A stretch of 58,224 bases of DNA. It comes from Calycina herbarum (lineage: Eukaryota > Ascomycota > Leotiomycetes > Helotiales > Pezizellaceae). The notes below the pieces were generated by a model that was not told the DNA's origin, ran no database searches, and saw nothing but the letters and a program-made list of their open reading frames with translations. Each line of letters starts with the position of its first letter. Positions within the stretch are counted from its first letter, which is position 1. The position numbers and the translations under genes are program-made. The stretch spans positions 1 through 58,224 of the forward strand of contig LLEY01000273.1 of assembly GCA_001414485.1 (NCBI GenBank), written 5' to 3'. Of the stretch, positions 22,373-33,168 are shown piece by piece.

Positions 22373-24505
22373 TCAATCGGAAGAGGAGGGGTTCGGCCAA
22401 CTCCCCAATCGGAAGAGGAGGGGTTCGGCCAACTCCCCAATAGGAACCTCATCATCGTCTGACTCTGGAACTGCTTGATCGTAAATTATTCTCTCCATTT
22501 GGATAGGAGGGGTTGGAGTCTCCTGCAAAGCAGTACTGCTATTTGGTGCATCTTCGCCAAAATACCAGACAAAATAGCCATAGGGTAAGAACCAGACCAC
22601 AAATTCATCATCCCCTCGGAAATTCGAAACAAAGAGCCTCGGGCTTCTCCAAGACGAGCGGATCCACCGTTCTGCTATATTTTTGCTCTCGTAATATAGC
22701 CAAGTAAATGGGGCCCACGAGGTATTGAATTGCGGTCGCCCATAACCATAGAAGTTCGGCGGCGAAGTTTGGTCATTAGGGGGTCGACTGCAATCGTTGA
22801 GTCCCATAATGGCGTGTCTATTTTTGTAACCACCCGTGGGCGGATAAGAAAGCACCATTTGATTCCGCCAAAAGAGAGCGTGTTGACACAAGTGTGTCTC
22901 TGGATACGCTGTCATCTCACCTCCCGGATAGTTTGGAAGGTGATAGCATTGTGTGCTAAACTCCTTCAGCCGTGTATTGAATTTGACAACAACGAAAGCC
23001 TTCACCTCAGTACACTGAGAGTTCTCGATAGAACAACCAAAGGATGGATGCGGACGTATAGCCTTCTTTGAAAAGACGTTGTGCTGGCATGGATGCGGCT
23101 TGGGAAGCGCTGGAGGAACCCTAGCGTAGTAGTCTTTGTCGCCTGATTCCTCGGCCATATTAAGATAAACCATGTCTATGATTCCGATACCAATAAAATT
23201 GTCCTCGAGTGCAAGGAATTGTCTATTGGGATAATCTTTGTCGGAATCGACTTTGACACCACGGAATAGGTCTAATTCATGGAAAAGAACAGATGTTTGG
23301 TCCAAGAGCTTGTGGTCTTGAACTATAATTTTGGCGACAGGGTCCGAAAGAGTGTGCTCATCAAATACTTCTCTATTATCCCCGGTAAAAACAATGAAAA
23401 CGTTGCGCTTATCCTCTGGATGAAAAGTTATGCCAACCGGTTTGAGCTTGAAGGATGCGAGATGCCCAGGAATGGAGATATCCAAAGAGCGAAGATCCCC
23501 GCCAATGTTCCAGATCAGAACTTCACCTCCCATTGTGATCACACCAACCTGGTCTTGATACTGAAAGAATTGTCGAACCGAAGAGGGAAGTCGGACACTT
23601 CTGGGTTCGGTACCTCCGTTTTGGGGCTCCAGTGGGAACGCAACGATGGAGTGACTAACGAGATCTTTAGTTAATTTACCAGAGATGAAGCTCGTCGAAG
23701 GGTGCTCTCACTTCGTAATAGCAACCAGAAACTGGTCGGACAAATGCCATCTATTCAGTCGAATCCTGTTTTCATCCATCACAGTCGTAGTGACATCTGT
23801 GCGAAGATCCGTGACTGCAATGGTTCTATCATTTAGGTTGTAAGCAACCCTCCCACCGCAGTATTGTTTTGCAGTTTCACTTAAGACTCCGCCTGCATTA
23901 TTATCGTCTTCAACTTTAATGCACTCTCGTGCAGAAACCGATGTATACTGCCCATGAATTCTCTGGATTCTTTTCGATGCAGCTTGTGGCAGCCATTCCG
24001 ATATCGAGGGAGGAGAACGAACTTGTGCTACTTGATCTTGTGTATTACTGAATGTGTTTGGAGCGAGTAATGAGTGGGTTCTGGCAACACTTTGAAGGAC
24101 TTTAGGTTCAGAAAATGATTTGTACCATTGGCGTGACACACGTCGTGTCTTCATAAACTCTTCGAGATCGAGATATGCACAAACTTGCAGAAGAAGTTCT
24201 GGGGGTAGTTTCCCACATATATCCGTTTGAAAGGTATAAGAATTGAGTTGATGCTTTAGAAAGCGTAATTCGTTGCTGGGGAGGCTCTGAATCAACTTGG
24301 TTAACCTAGAAAGCCGTTAGTCCAGTATCTTCTCCGATTGTAGATAAAACCCCGGTAGAATGAGACTGTATGCGATACTGGCGCATCTGAGTCTCTGAAA
24401 TCAAAAACAGTATGACGAGTCCACTTACTCTACCTTTCTAGCCTCAACATCTGGTCGACCATTCTCTCCGTGGAGGGCGTCAAGACGTTCCGCTAGGGAC
24501 AACAT
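22373..24505 (-). CDS. F-box protein with beta-propeller-like C-terminal region
   Basis: Probable substrate receptor of an SCF ubiquitin ligase. Three exons, 24429-24505, 23712-24305 and 22373-23654, with introns of 123 bp (GTAAGT...TAG) and 57 bp (GTGAGA...TAG), give an unbroken 650-residue frame. The first exon supplies the ATG; without it the frame has no Met before the F-box. The F-box is about residues 55-95 (GKLPPELLLQVCAYLDLEEF, then TRRVSRQWYKSF). The remainder has WD-like phrases such as VGVITMGGEVLIWNI, as in fungal F-box/propeller proteins, and a Cys/His-poor C-terminal half I do not recognise. The last codons lie in a 32-bp tandem duplication (22375-22438) that changes the reading frame, so the tail differs from the pre-duplication gene. 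The target protein is unknown. Confidence 0.85.
22375..22438. repeat. 32-bp perfect tandem duplication at the 3' end of the F-box gene
   Basis: Two adjacent copies, period 32, each containing AATCGGAAGAGGAGGGG. The first 32-bp unit starts at 22375 and the second at 22407. Both lie at or inside the coding end. Confidence 0.95.
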
Positions 24506-27093
24506 GTTGCTCGTAATTCCGTAGATTGGTGGTAGATTTGGCCAGAACAGGTTGGCATGTTGATGTTGGAAGGAGAGGTACTTTCAAGATATGGGAGCTG
24601 TCAAAATATGGGAGTTGTTGAATCAAGGGAGGGGGTCAGAAGAAGCGTGATCTCGAATAATCAGCCACTTTTCCTCAGCCACTTGTTCGCCTGAGGCCAA
24701 TAACGAGGCAACGAACCATTCACATCTAAGAATAACTCTTCACACGCACAAAGTAGCGAGCACGAGCATGAAGAAAACACTTGTTCTTTCCTCTCTTCTG
24801 GCGCGTGTTGATCTCTTCTGGAAACCTCTCTGGAACATGGCCTGCACATCGCATCCCTCATGACGGCATAAATCCATCCTCGGACATTTTTGATATCGTT
24901 CGTCTGCCGTTCGGATGCTTGACGAGGAAATGCCGTCTCTGCTGAAACACCATTACTTGGTACTGCCCTGCCATTCCATACTTTTTTTCTTACGAGTAAT
25001 CTATACCGAGGCAAGTGCCACTTTTTTCTTCAAAGACAAGCGCTGAGGGTCACTGTCGCCATCTCCCGCCCGTCGTCAAGCACTGTGGATGATTGAAACT
25101 CGGCCAGTCTAGCCGGAAGAGCAATCAAGGGCAGACAGAGCCAAGGAGGTGCATCTTGTGCGATGCATCACCATGGCGGGCTCCGCCTAGACGAGCCTGG
25201 CGAGACCGAATCGGTTGACGAAGAGGGAAGGACAGAATCTACTTGGTACAGAGGGACAGATGGGACAGGCGTCCATACTGGTGGGATCTGGCCGGAGTGT
25301 GTACGATGTACGATGTACGACGTGTGACCATCTCACCATTTCCAATAGAGTATGCGAACGAACTCGATGGAAGGCGACTCAATCACTGGTACACCACCGG
25401 ATGGCACTTTGCGAATTGCAGATTCCCATGCGCCCTGCGTCTGAACATCTCGTTTCACGCCGGATGAACCTTTCTTTACGAGCGAGGGGAGAGGAGGGGT
25501 ACACGTATGGGAGAAATATATCAATTCCTGTTTGATCTGATGACTCGATTCCAGAGAGCGTGAGAAAGCTCCAAGGCAGGAGATCACCCCCGAGGGCTCA
25601 AGTGATGGCTCGGTCCTCGTCCTTCTGGAAGTCGTTACCTGTTGCATTTCCCTGCATTTCATTCCATGCCTCATCGGCGTCGGCAATCCGAATGTCCACA
25701 TGGGAAGTGTGCGTCTGAAAACTATTTCCGGCATGCAGTGCTGCTCGAGTATTGGGTTGGGGGTCAAGAGTTGATATCGATACGGACAGAGTATGTGGGA
25801 GGTTGATAAGAGCTGAGGCCTCAGTGACCGGAGCTGAACTTGTAAAGACGATGGAAGCTGTAGAAGTGTCTCTGGGGGCGAAATTCCGCCATGGCAAAGA
25901 CCCAAAATACAGAGTTCGTTCCAATCATCGATGCAAATGCTCAACGGTCGTCGACGGAGCGAATCCCTCGCCTTAATGGCACCGCTTATGGCCCCTATGT
26001 TGCCCCCTTTCTCCCCCAACCGGCCCCCAGTATCCCTAGTATCCCTAGTAACCCTCCCAATCCCTCCCAATCCCAATCCCCAATCCCCAATCCCCAATCC
26101 CCAATCCCCAGAAGCAGTTGACGTGGGTGCGTTGGCCTCCCCTCGTCCTCTCAAACCCTGGCTATCGATATCGATTAGAGGTTCAGCTCAACTATCGCAA
26201 CCACTGGCATCGCCAATTGCAGCCAGGTACACGATCCAAAGCACGCGGAGAGTGATGAATGATGTGCAAGGCAAGAGAGAGATGAGCCTTGATCACAGAG
26301 CATCCTGCTTGCCCTGCCCAGCCCAGTTGCCGTCCACCGTCGGCACGTCTCTGCCCCTTTTTCCAAAGGTTTAATATTGCTCGCACGCACGCTCGATGCC
26401 CCGTCCGTGGAGTTTTGAAAGTCGAGCAATGGAGAAAGCACCAGGTTGGGCCTAGTCGGACCAGTCGAGAGTCTTTGCACCGGGAAATAGAAGGAAGCAC
26501 TTGGGCCAGCATCGAGTCCCAACTTTGAGCTTCCTCGCTCCCACTTTCTCATCCTCAGCCCGGGAAGGAGTTGTATTCGCTACGCTAAATACTACTCGCT
26601 ACAAGCACCCTACGCTGTTCCCGCTTCCTCTCGCTACCTACCGGTTAGCGTTCTCCAGGCTAGGCTAGGCTAGCTAGGCCAGCTTTACCAGACCTCTCCC
26701 ACCTCTCCCACCACTTCCTTACTTACAGGACAACACCAAAGCGCACCCGCGCGCATCTCCCTCTCAACACCATTTCTCTTCTCTCCCACCCCGTTGCTCA
26801 CCAACCCTTGGGTCGCCGGTCGTCCTTCCTCAATACTCAATTCCAGGCGCAGTGACACCTTTGGTCGCATCGTCATCGCTGCCAATTGCCCAATCCCATC
26901 CCAATCCCAATCCCAAGCAGATCGCTTCGTGCAGCGAGGCTGAGTGGCAGCACGGCTCAAAAGTCACCCTGGTCGGCCACGGTCGCGGATAGCTGCAGAT
27001 TAGTAGTAGCACAGGACAAAGAAGAGCTTCTGCCATTGCTACAGAGCTTCCCTCGCTGTAGACATCATCACTCGAGACTGCCCACAAGTTGCC
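24506..27093. other. Long intergenic region upstream of the HSF-type factor
   Basis: About 2.6 kb without a supported gene. Several overlapping frames (for example minus 25333-26154, whose start is made of GDWGLGIG repeats) translate simple repeats and show no domain. Contents are the F-box gene promoter, CCAAT-rich tracts at 26056-26107 and 26881-26915, and a CTAGG-type short repeat near 26658-26678. The size suggests a long 5' regulatory region for the transcription factor. Confidence 0.5.
26056..26107 (+). promoter_or_regulatory. Cluster of seven CCAAT motifs, G-quadruplex-prone on the minus strand
   Basis: Seven CCAAT pentamers lie within about 52 bp, separated by C runs (mostly CCCCAAT units). 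CCAAT is the site of the fungal HAP/CBF complex. The complementary strand has repeated runs of three to four G with short loops, the pattern of a G-quadruplex. Four more CCAAT motifs lie at 26881-26915. Function is inferred from motif density only. Confidence 0.45.
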
Positions 27094-27120
27094 ATGAGGT
27101 GCGTTCGTCCGACCCAGTGA
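27094..27120 (+). promoter_or_regulatory. Upstream ORF of 8 codons in the HSF-type gene leader
   Basis: ATG at 27094 reads eight codons (MRCVRPTQ) and stops at 27118-27120, 118 bp before the main start. It lies in the probable 5' leader and could lower translation of the main frame. The transcript start is not known. Confidence 0.4.
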
Positions 27121-27215
27121 TATCCCCCCCTCCTCGAGAGCAGAGCCAGAACCCCCAGCAGCAGCAGCCAGGAAAATACGATTGCGATTGCGATTGCGAC
27201 GAACAAGAACTGACC

Positions 27216-27230
27216 ATGAATCCCAGGTGA
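27216..27230 (+). promoter_or_regulatory. Upstream ORF of 4 codons just before the HSF-type start
   Basis: ATG AAT CCC AGG TGA ends 8 bp before the main ATG at 27239. Together with the uORF at 27094 it suggests leader control of translation, allowing reinitiation. Confidence 0.4.
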
Positions 27231-27238
27231 CGCGAACT

Positions 27239-29246
27239 ATGAATATCACCGATGAGAGAGTGCAGCGAGGCCCTTTCATGACCGAAGCCAGCGCAGCACA
27301 TCGCGACCCTCGAACAATCCCAATTATCCAAACCCCTCTACTACAAACCTCTGCTCCATCGCCTGGAGATCCCATGGAGGTCACTCCCCCTTCGTCGGCC
27401 ATGATGGCTCCTCCAGCACGAACGAGTCCCGACAATGACACAAACGGCGTCCAAGAGCAGCAACATATGGGTATGGGCGACCAGCCAAGCTCGGGCAGTC
27501 TGGCAGGGCCAAATGCAGCGGCGGCAGCAGCAGCAGGTGCTCAGCAGCCAAAAGTCGTGCAGACTGCTTTTATTCACAAGCTATACAAGTGAGTTTAGGT
27601 CAGACAATTCTCTCAGGCATGTCATTGACCAATTCGCAGCATGCTAGAGGACCAGAACATACAGCATCTGATATCCTGGTCGAATTCAGCCGAGAGTTTT
27701 GTCATGTCGCCTTCTAATGATTTTTCAAAAGTTCTATCGTAAGTCGAGACCTGGCCTCGATTTTTCGAGTTTCACTTATGTATTACACAGGCAATACTTC
27801 AAGCACACAAACATTTCCTCGTTCGTGCGACAGTTGAATATGTATGGATTTCACAAAGGTATATCAAAATACACAGCCATCATTTCATAGCATGCATCTG
27901 ACTCTCTTTTAGTTAGCGATGTTTTCCACACCGGCTCTCCCGAGTCACCACTATGGGAATTCAAACACGGAAATGGCAACTTCAAAAGAGGAGATCTAGT
28001 TGGCTTGCGTGAAATCAAACGCCGAGCTTCACGGCACGCCTTGGTTCATCGTGACTCCTATTCTGCTCCAAAACCCCCACTTCCTCCACCCGGAAACCCC
28101 GCGGAACCACTACACCCAATGCAAGATTCGACTGAGTCAAGACTAACAAATCTTGAACACACACTCTATGACATGCATTCTCGCCTACAGAGAAGTGAGG
28201 ATAACTCACAATTTCTACATGTCAGAAACCAGATCGTGATGGACGCACTGTCCCGTTCGCTTCAGGTACGCCACAAAATACCCTTGGAAGGCTATCAAGC
28301 CACTAATGATTTCTAGTTGAACCATAATATGTCCCGTGCTGTTCTATCACTAGTCCCAAACCCGGATACACCCCTTCACAGAGATGGTAGGCATAATCAA
28401 CCCTAGCTTTCTTCCTTCGCTAATTTTCTCGTAGTTATAAGTATGCAAGCTGAGATTCAGCGGCAAGCCGAAATCATCAGATCAATGGAGGAGCCCCCTG
28501 AGCCACCATTCTCCGGGAGCCGTCCATATTTTTCGAACCTTTCACTAGACAACGCGCCCGTCTCTCCACGGCAAATGCCTCAAGACGACCCTCGACGGGG
28601 GCCTCCTAATTTGGGCGTTCCTCCACGTCAAAACTTTTACAAGCCTCCGTTCTCCTCACAGCTAGCTATCAATCCTCCACGTCGATATGGTTCAATGTCG
28701 GCGAGTACAGCACAGTCCTCTCCAAGCTCACTTCGACCTCAAGCTCCACCTCTACCTCCGCCGCCACACCCTCTCGCGGTGGCTACATCGCCGCCTGGGA
28801 ATTTAGCCCGTCGTCACACATCGGCCGACATTCGTAATGTGCCTGGTTGGCAAGCCAATACCTCTCCATTTGCATCAGGACAATCTTCATCTCAATGGCC
28901 CTCGTCGCCAAAGAGGACCCCGACTGCCATGAATGAAGACCAACGCATTCGAGATAGCTTCAGCTCATATTCCCTTACAAATGCTTCCTCACAAAGTCGG
29001 GCTGATATATCCCGGCCGACGACACCTCCTTTTTCTAATGGAAGCACGGCCGACTACCTGAATTCTTGGTCGTGGGGGGCATCTCGAGACAAAACACCAA
29101 CTGGGCTGTTAAAGGACAGTTCGGGACCTCCAACCCGTAGAGGGAGTATGGCTCATATACTTAATCCCGCGGAAACAGCAGAACGCGACGAAGAGCACGA
29201 AGAAGATTTAAGAGAAGAAGACCGAAAGAGAAAACGACTACAATAA
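27239..29246 (+). CDS. HSF-type transcription factor (Sfl1/Mga1-like)
   Basis: Nuclear DNA-binding regulator. Six exons, 27239-27588, 27640-27738, 27791-27858, 27913-28265, 28317-28386 and 28435-29246, give 583 residues in one frame; introns are 48-54 bp. The heat-shock-factor DNA-binding domain is about residues 110-212: FIHKLYNMLED, then SFVMSPSNDFSKVLSQYFKH, the recognition-helix block SSFVRQLNMYGFHKV, and WEFKHGNGNFKRGDL. A coiled-coil segment follows at about 245-300 (RLTNLEHTLYDMHSRLQ). The rest is low-complexity, Pro/Ser-rich, with the tail rich in Glu and Arg. The N-terminus has an Ala run. This domain type covers Hsf1, Sfl1, Mga1 and Skn7-related factors. Weak similarity outside the domain prevents a firm ortholog call; the SSFVRQLNMYGFHKVSD form suggests the Sfl1/Mga1 side. 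Two uORFs precede the start. Confidence 0.9.
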
Positions 29247-30678
29247 ACGACGGACTGATAAAAGAACGAAACTCGATACCATTCAAAGGCGACATAATTT
29301 TGCCCATGTCATCATGAGAGACATTAGGATATGAGGAATGTTTTTGGGAGGTCTTTTTCGAATTTATTTTGTAACAATGAGAGACAAAAACATGGGATTG
29401 CGAAAGGGGCATTTGCATTGTAGAAGGGTCTTTTTGGTATCTCTTGGTATCCGATGACTAGGTGTTTTTTAAGGTGCTTGGATAATGGTTTGGAAAGGCG
29501 AAGCTGGCGCGATAATATGTGTTATCTGCATGGTGATTTAATGGAATCTTGTCAGGTTCTCTTCGGACGATATTTTACGTTTGGAATTGGGGATGGATGG
29601 GGCAAATACCAGGAAACGTGAAGCTTATTGTTTTGTAAGCATGATGAGATGATGGGATTTTTTGAACATGGTTTTATTGTATAATGAATGGGACTCTGGC
29701 ATGTTGAGATGATTGTTTAATTTGAGGGAATGTTGTTTCATCTTTTTTGTCTGTCCTTTTGAGCGCATCCATTCCGAGAATTTCGGCAAGTTCCGTTGAT
29801 GAATTTTGTGGGTTTACAAGTATGGTGTAGGGTTGAGAGAGGTGATTGCTTGTATTCTCTAGGAAACTATAGAAGACTTCGCCTGCTTAAACCGCCCAGT
29901 TTTGTAGAAAGCAAGCAGATTTACCCCCATCACCTCGCAATTACTGGCATGAAACTACGACACCCGACGTTCGGCTTGGATATGATTCTACCTCGACATG
30001 TAGCGATGGGGGAGGCGAATTTTCGCACCACATAGGAAAGTTAAGAGAGAGAGAACGACGGGGACAATCGGAACAATTATCTGAGAAATGCTAGGAGGAT
30101 GAGGGAACAGAATTTTTTCTATCATTGTCCTGGAATATCTTGGAGGATTCGTAGCGTAAGAATGATCAGGACCCTTACTAAAATTCGCCTCCATCACTAG
30201 ACGTGGGGGTCTACTCCTGGGAGGGATTTACGAGTTAGGTGTCTCTGAAAGTCTTGACTCCTCTTCTACGCGATATCTCGAGGCTTTTGGTTGGTGAGAA
30301 GTTTACCATTTGTCGGGAGGTATTCCCGAATTAAGCGGGACTTGGCTTTTGGTAAACACCAATCACGAGGAGAGAACGTATCCCCTTTTTCGTTTACTGT
30401 TGCAGTTTATAAGTTTCACGACATAAGAATTTGTTTGCGAGCTTGGTCAAGTGACGGCGAAAAGCAGCCATCGATTCATTCAGCAAGGGCTGGGTGGATT
30501 GTTAGGCACTTTGTATCACCTTAGGATGGATTTTCCCTTTATGGCGTCTTCTTGGGTTTCGGTTTAAGTGGTGGGGGTGCCCCTCTGTCTTGTTAAGTCT
30601 TGGGTTGATGAGGGTATCTATCATCTTTTGAATTATTTGTGTTTTGTTTGGGACGCTCGTCGAGTCTTTCCAAGAGTC
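29247..30678. other. Intergenic region between HSF-type and NRAMP genes
   Basis: About 1.4 kb hold the 3' flank of the transcription factor gene and the promoter and leader of the NRAMP gene. Short frames at 29796-30035 and 30291-30524 have no domain or homolog I recognise. The upstream reading frame of the NRAMP gene is open back to 30568, but its translation adds nothing family-like. Confidence 0.5.
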
Positions 30679-32469
30679 ATGGCTGCCATTCGAGATTCTG
30701 TTGAACTAGAAGCGACTTACACACCTTCCCAGTCTGCAAGTAAGGAGGCTTTGGACACCACCCTGGAAAAAGAAAACAGCCTTGCGACTCAAAATTCCGG
30801 AAGTATCGAGGCGAATGCTCCCGGATCGACAGTCCTCAAAAATGGAAAGAGATTCTGGAATTCGCTACTCACATTTGGTAAATTTCTCGGTCCAGGAACG
30901 ATCATAAGCGTAGCATACGTGGATCCGGATAATTTCCAAACGGCCTTGACATCGGGAGCCCAATTTGAGTTCAAATTGTTGGTGATGATACTTTTGTCTA
31001 ATCTCATTGCTATTTATCTTCAGGTATGTTTCATCCATTTTAAGGGGATATGGAGGCGTGGCTAATTTTTTCAACAGGCTTTAGCGACAAAATTGGGAAG
31101 TGTTACTGGATTGGATTTGGCACAGATGAATCGTGCTTATTTACCTCCATGGCTCAATTTCTTTCTTTATTTTATTGCTGAAGCTGCGATTATTTGTACA
31201 GATATTGGACAAGTTAGCTTTCCCGATTTTAACCATTATCTACTTATCCACGTGGTACCAAAACTGTGCTAACTGTCTCTAGGTAATTGGAACAGCAATT
31301 GCAATCAACTTGCTGATTCCAAAAATACCACTAGTTGGCGGATGTGCTTTAGCAGTCGCAGATACTCTGTTCATTCTTTTCTTCTATAAACCCGACGGGT
31401 CACTGAGAGATATTCGACTGTTCGAGCTATTCGTTGGTATATTTATCATAGGTGTTTTCGTCAGCTTCTGTGTCGAGCTTTCTCTTATTACTGCACCAGC
31501 TGGTCAAGTCTTCAAGGGGTTTCTACCATCAAGAGATATTTTTGTCTCCGAGGGGTAAGTTTCCCTAACATCTACCAAACATCATTCTCACAAAAACCCA
31601 CAAGCCTCTACCAATCCTGCGCCATCCTAGGGGGTACTCTAATGCCGCATGCTCTCTACCTCGGATCCGGTCTCGTCCAAGCTCGAATGCGAGACTTCGA
31701 CCGCTCTCACTCAACCTACCACGACGCCCTCCCTTCACAGAATTCAAAATTCGCAATTCCCCTTTATCGTCCAACCCTTTCCGCAATCGCCTCCTGCATG
31801 TCCTGGAGTATCGCCGAACTATGCATAACTCTCTTCGTCGTAACAATTTTCGTAAACGCCGCAATCCTCATTGTAGCAGCCTCTCGCTTCTACCCCAATT
31901 CCGTGGAAGCCACACTCCCAGGAATGTACGAACTATTCATCTCCACAATCGGCCATGCAAGCGGCACCATCTTCGCCCTCTCATTATTATTCTCTGGCCT
32001 GAGTTCCGGGATCGTCGCAACGATGGCAGGACAACTTGTCTGCGAAGGAGCGATGAATTGGCGGATACACCCCTTTTTAAGACGGCTTTTGACGAGATGT
32101 ATTGCTTGTATTCCTGCGTTGATTATTTCTGCTTCTACGGGTCAAGAGGGGTTGGCTGCTGCACTGAATGCTTGTAATGTTGTTCTTAGTGTGGCGTTGA
32201 TATTTCTTACCTTTCCGTTGATTTGGTATACGAGTTGTCGTCGGTACATGCGTGTTAATGTTGATGATAGGGCAGAATCTGTGGGTGTTGTGGATGGGAT
32301 TTTGAGTTATGAGGTTAGTAGAGGGTTAGAGGTGAGCGGGGAGGGGACGGTTAGTTTGGCGAATAATTGGGGGACTACTATTGGGGCTTTTTTTATTTGG
32401 GGGGTTGTTTTCGTGATGAACATGGCCACTCTGACCTTACTAGGGTTGGGAATTGGTGGTGAGGAGTAG
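30679..32469 (+). CDS. NRAMP-family divalent metal transporter (SMF-like)
   Basis: Membrane protein importing Mn, Fe or related divalent ions with protons. Exons are 30679-31023, 31078-31212, 31283-31554 and 31605-32469 (introns 54, 70 and 50 bp), giving 538 residues. The second intron has a weak GTTAGC donor, but joining restores CTDIGQ-VIGTAIAIN, as the family requires. A hydrophilic tail of about 60 residues precedes the first helix. The metal-binding motif reads AYVDPDNFQTA: Asp and Asn are kept but the usual Gly of DPGN is Asp. The helix-6 motif is GTLMPHALYLGS. About 10-11 hydrophobic helices follow. The start at 30679 was preferred over the frame's extension to 30568 because MAAIRD begins the hydrophilic tail. 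Vacuolar or plasma-membrane location cannot be decided. Confidence 0.92.
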
Positions 32470-33168
32470 AAGATGACTAGAGGGTCAAGTTCTGGAATAT
32501 GTGATAGAGGGGTTTTCGGGTTTAGGGGAAGATTTCTTATGTAGATCAAGTGTCTCAAATACTGTTTAGTTGTGAATGCCACAGATATCACGTAATGGTT
32601 TTCCAATGGAATTACGCTTGTCAAATGTGGCAGAAAGATTACTACGCGGTACTTGGTACAATTTGTATATTCAAAAGGAAGTATGTGTACTTTCGTTTCT
32701 CTGGAAGTTAGTCACTCCGACTAGGAGAACGTGCTCAAAAAGCGACCAGAGAGATTAAAACGAATAATCTAATATAAATACTCGAAATATACTTGCAATG
32801 AAGGTTCGCACCTGTCTACCTCTCTCGTTATTCAAACTCTCTGGAGCAATTCTTAGTAATTAACCTAAGTACTTAGAACAATCATGTTGACTCTCTATAA
32901 TAACCGCCTCGAATTACCCTAGAGAGCTAGAACAACGACAATCAAGTAGCGATTTACTACCGCTTTGATGTCCGCAGTATAATTTAATGGCCAATACCCT
33001 CCTCGATCTATAAATAGTAAATAAGCGAAAGAAAAAATTGATTGGTTATAACTTAGAGAACCCTGTTTGTGTGACACCCCGACAACGGAGAGCCAGGGGT
33101 TGTTCCAAAACTCATCATTGATCTCAAATCACTCGCTTCTCTCGTCTCTGTATTTCATAGCGTCAAGT
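32470..33168. other. Intergenic tract with an AT-rich remnant
   Basis: Bases 32755-33010 are AT-rich and repeat-like, sharing CTAGAGAGCTAGAA (32933-32946) with the right transposon border near 51588. No gene is seen. Probably a short decayed repeat next to the HET pseudogene. Confidence 0.35.

Noticed and set aside
25333..26154. A 273-codon minus-strand gene
   Set aside because: Its first part is a translation of the CCCCAAT microsatellite. The rest has no family features, and an overlapping frame is equally long.
30568..30678. Earlier start for the NRAMP protein
   Set aside because: The frame is open, but the 37 added residues are unlike NRAMP N-termini. The ATG at 30679 begins the hydrophilic tail.
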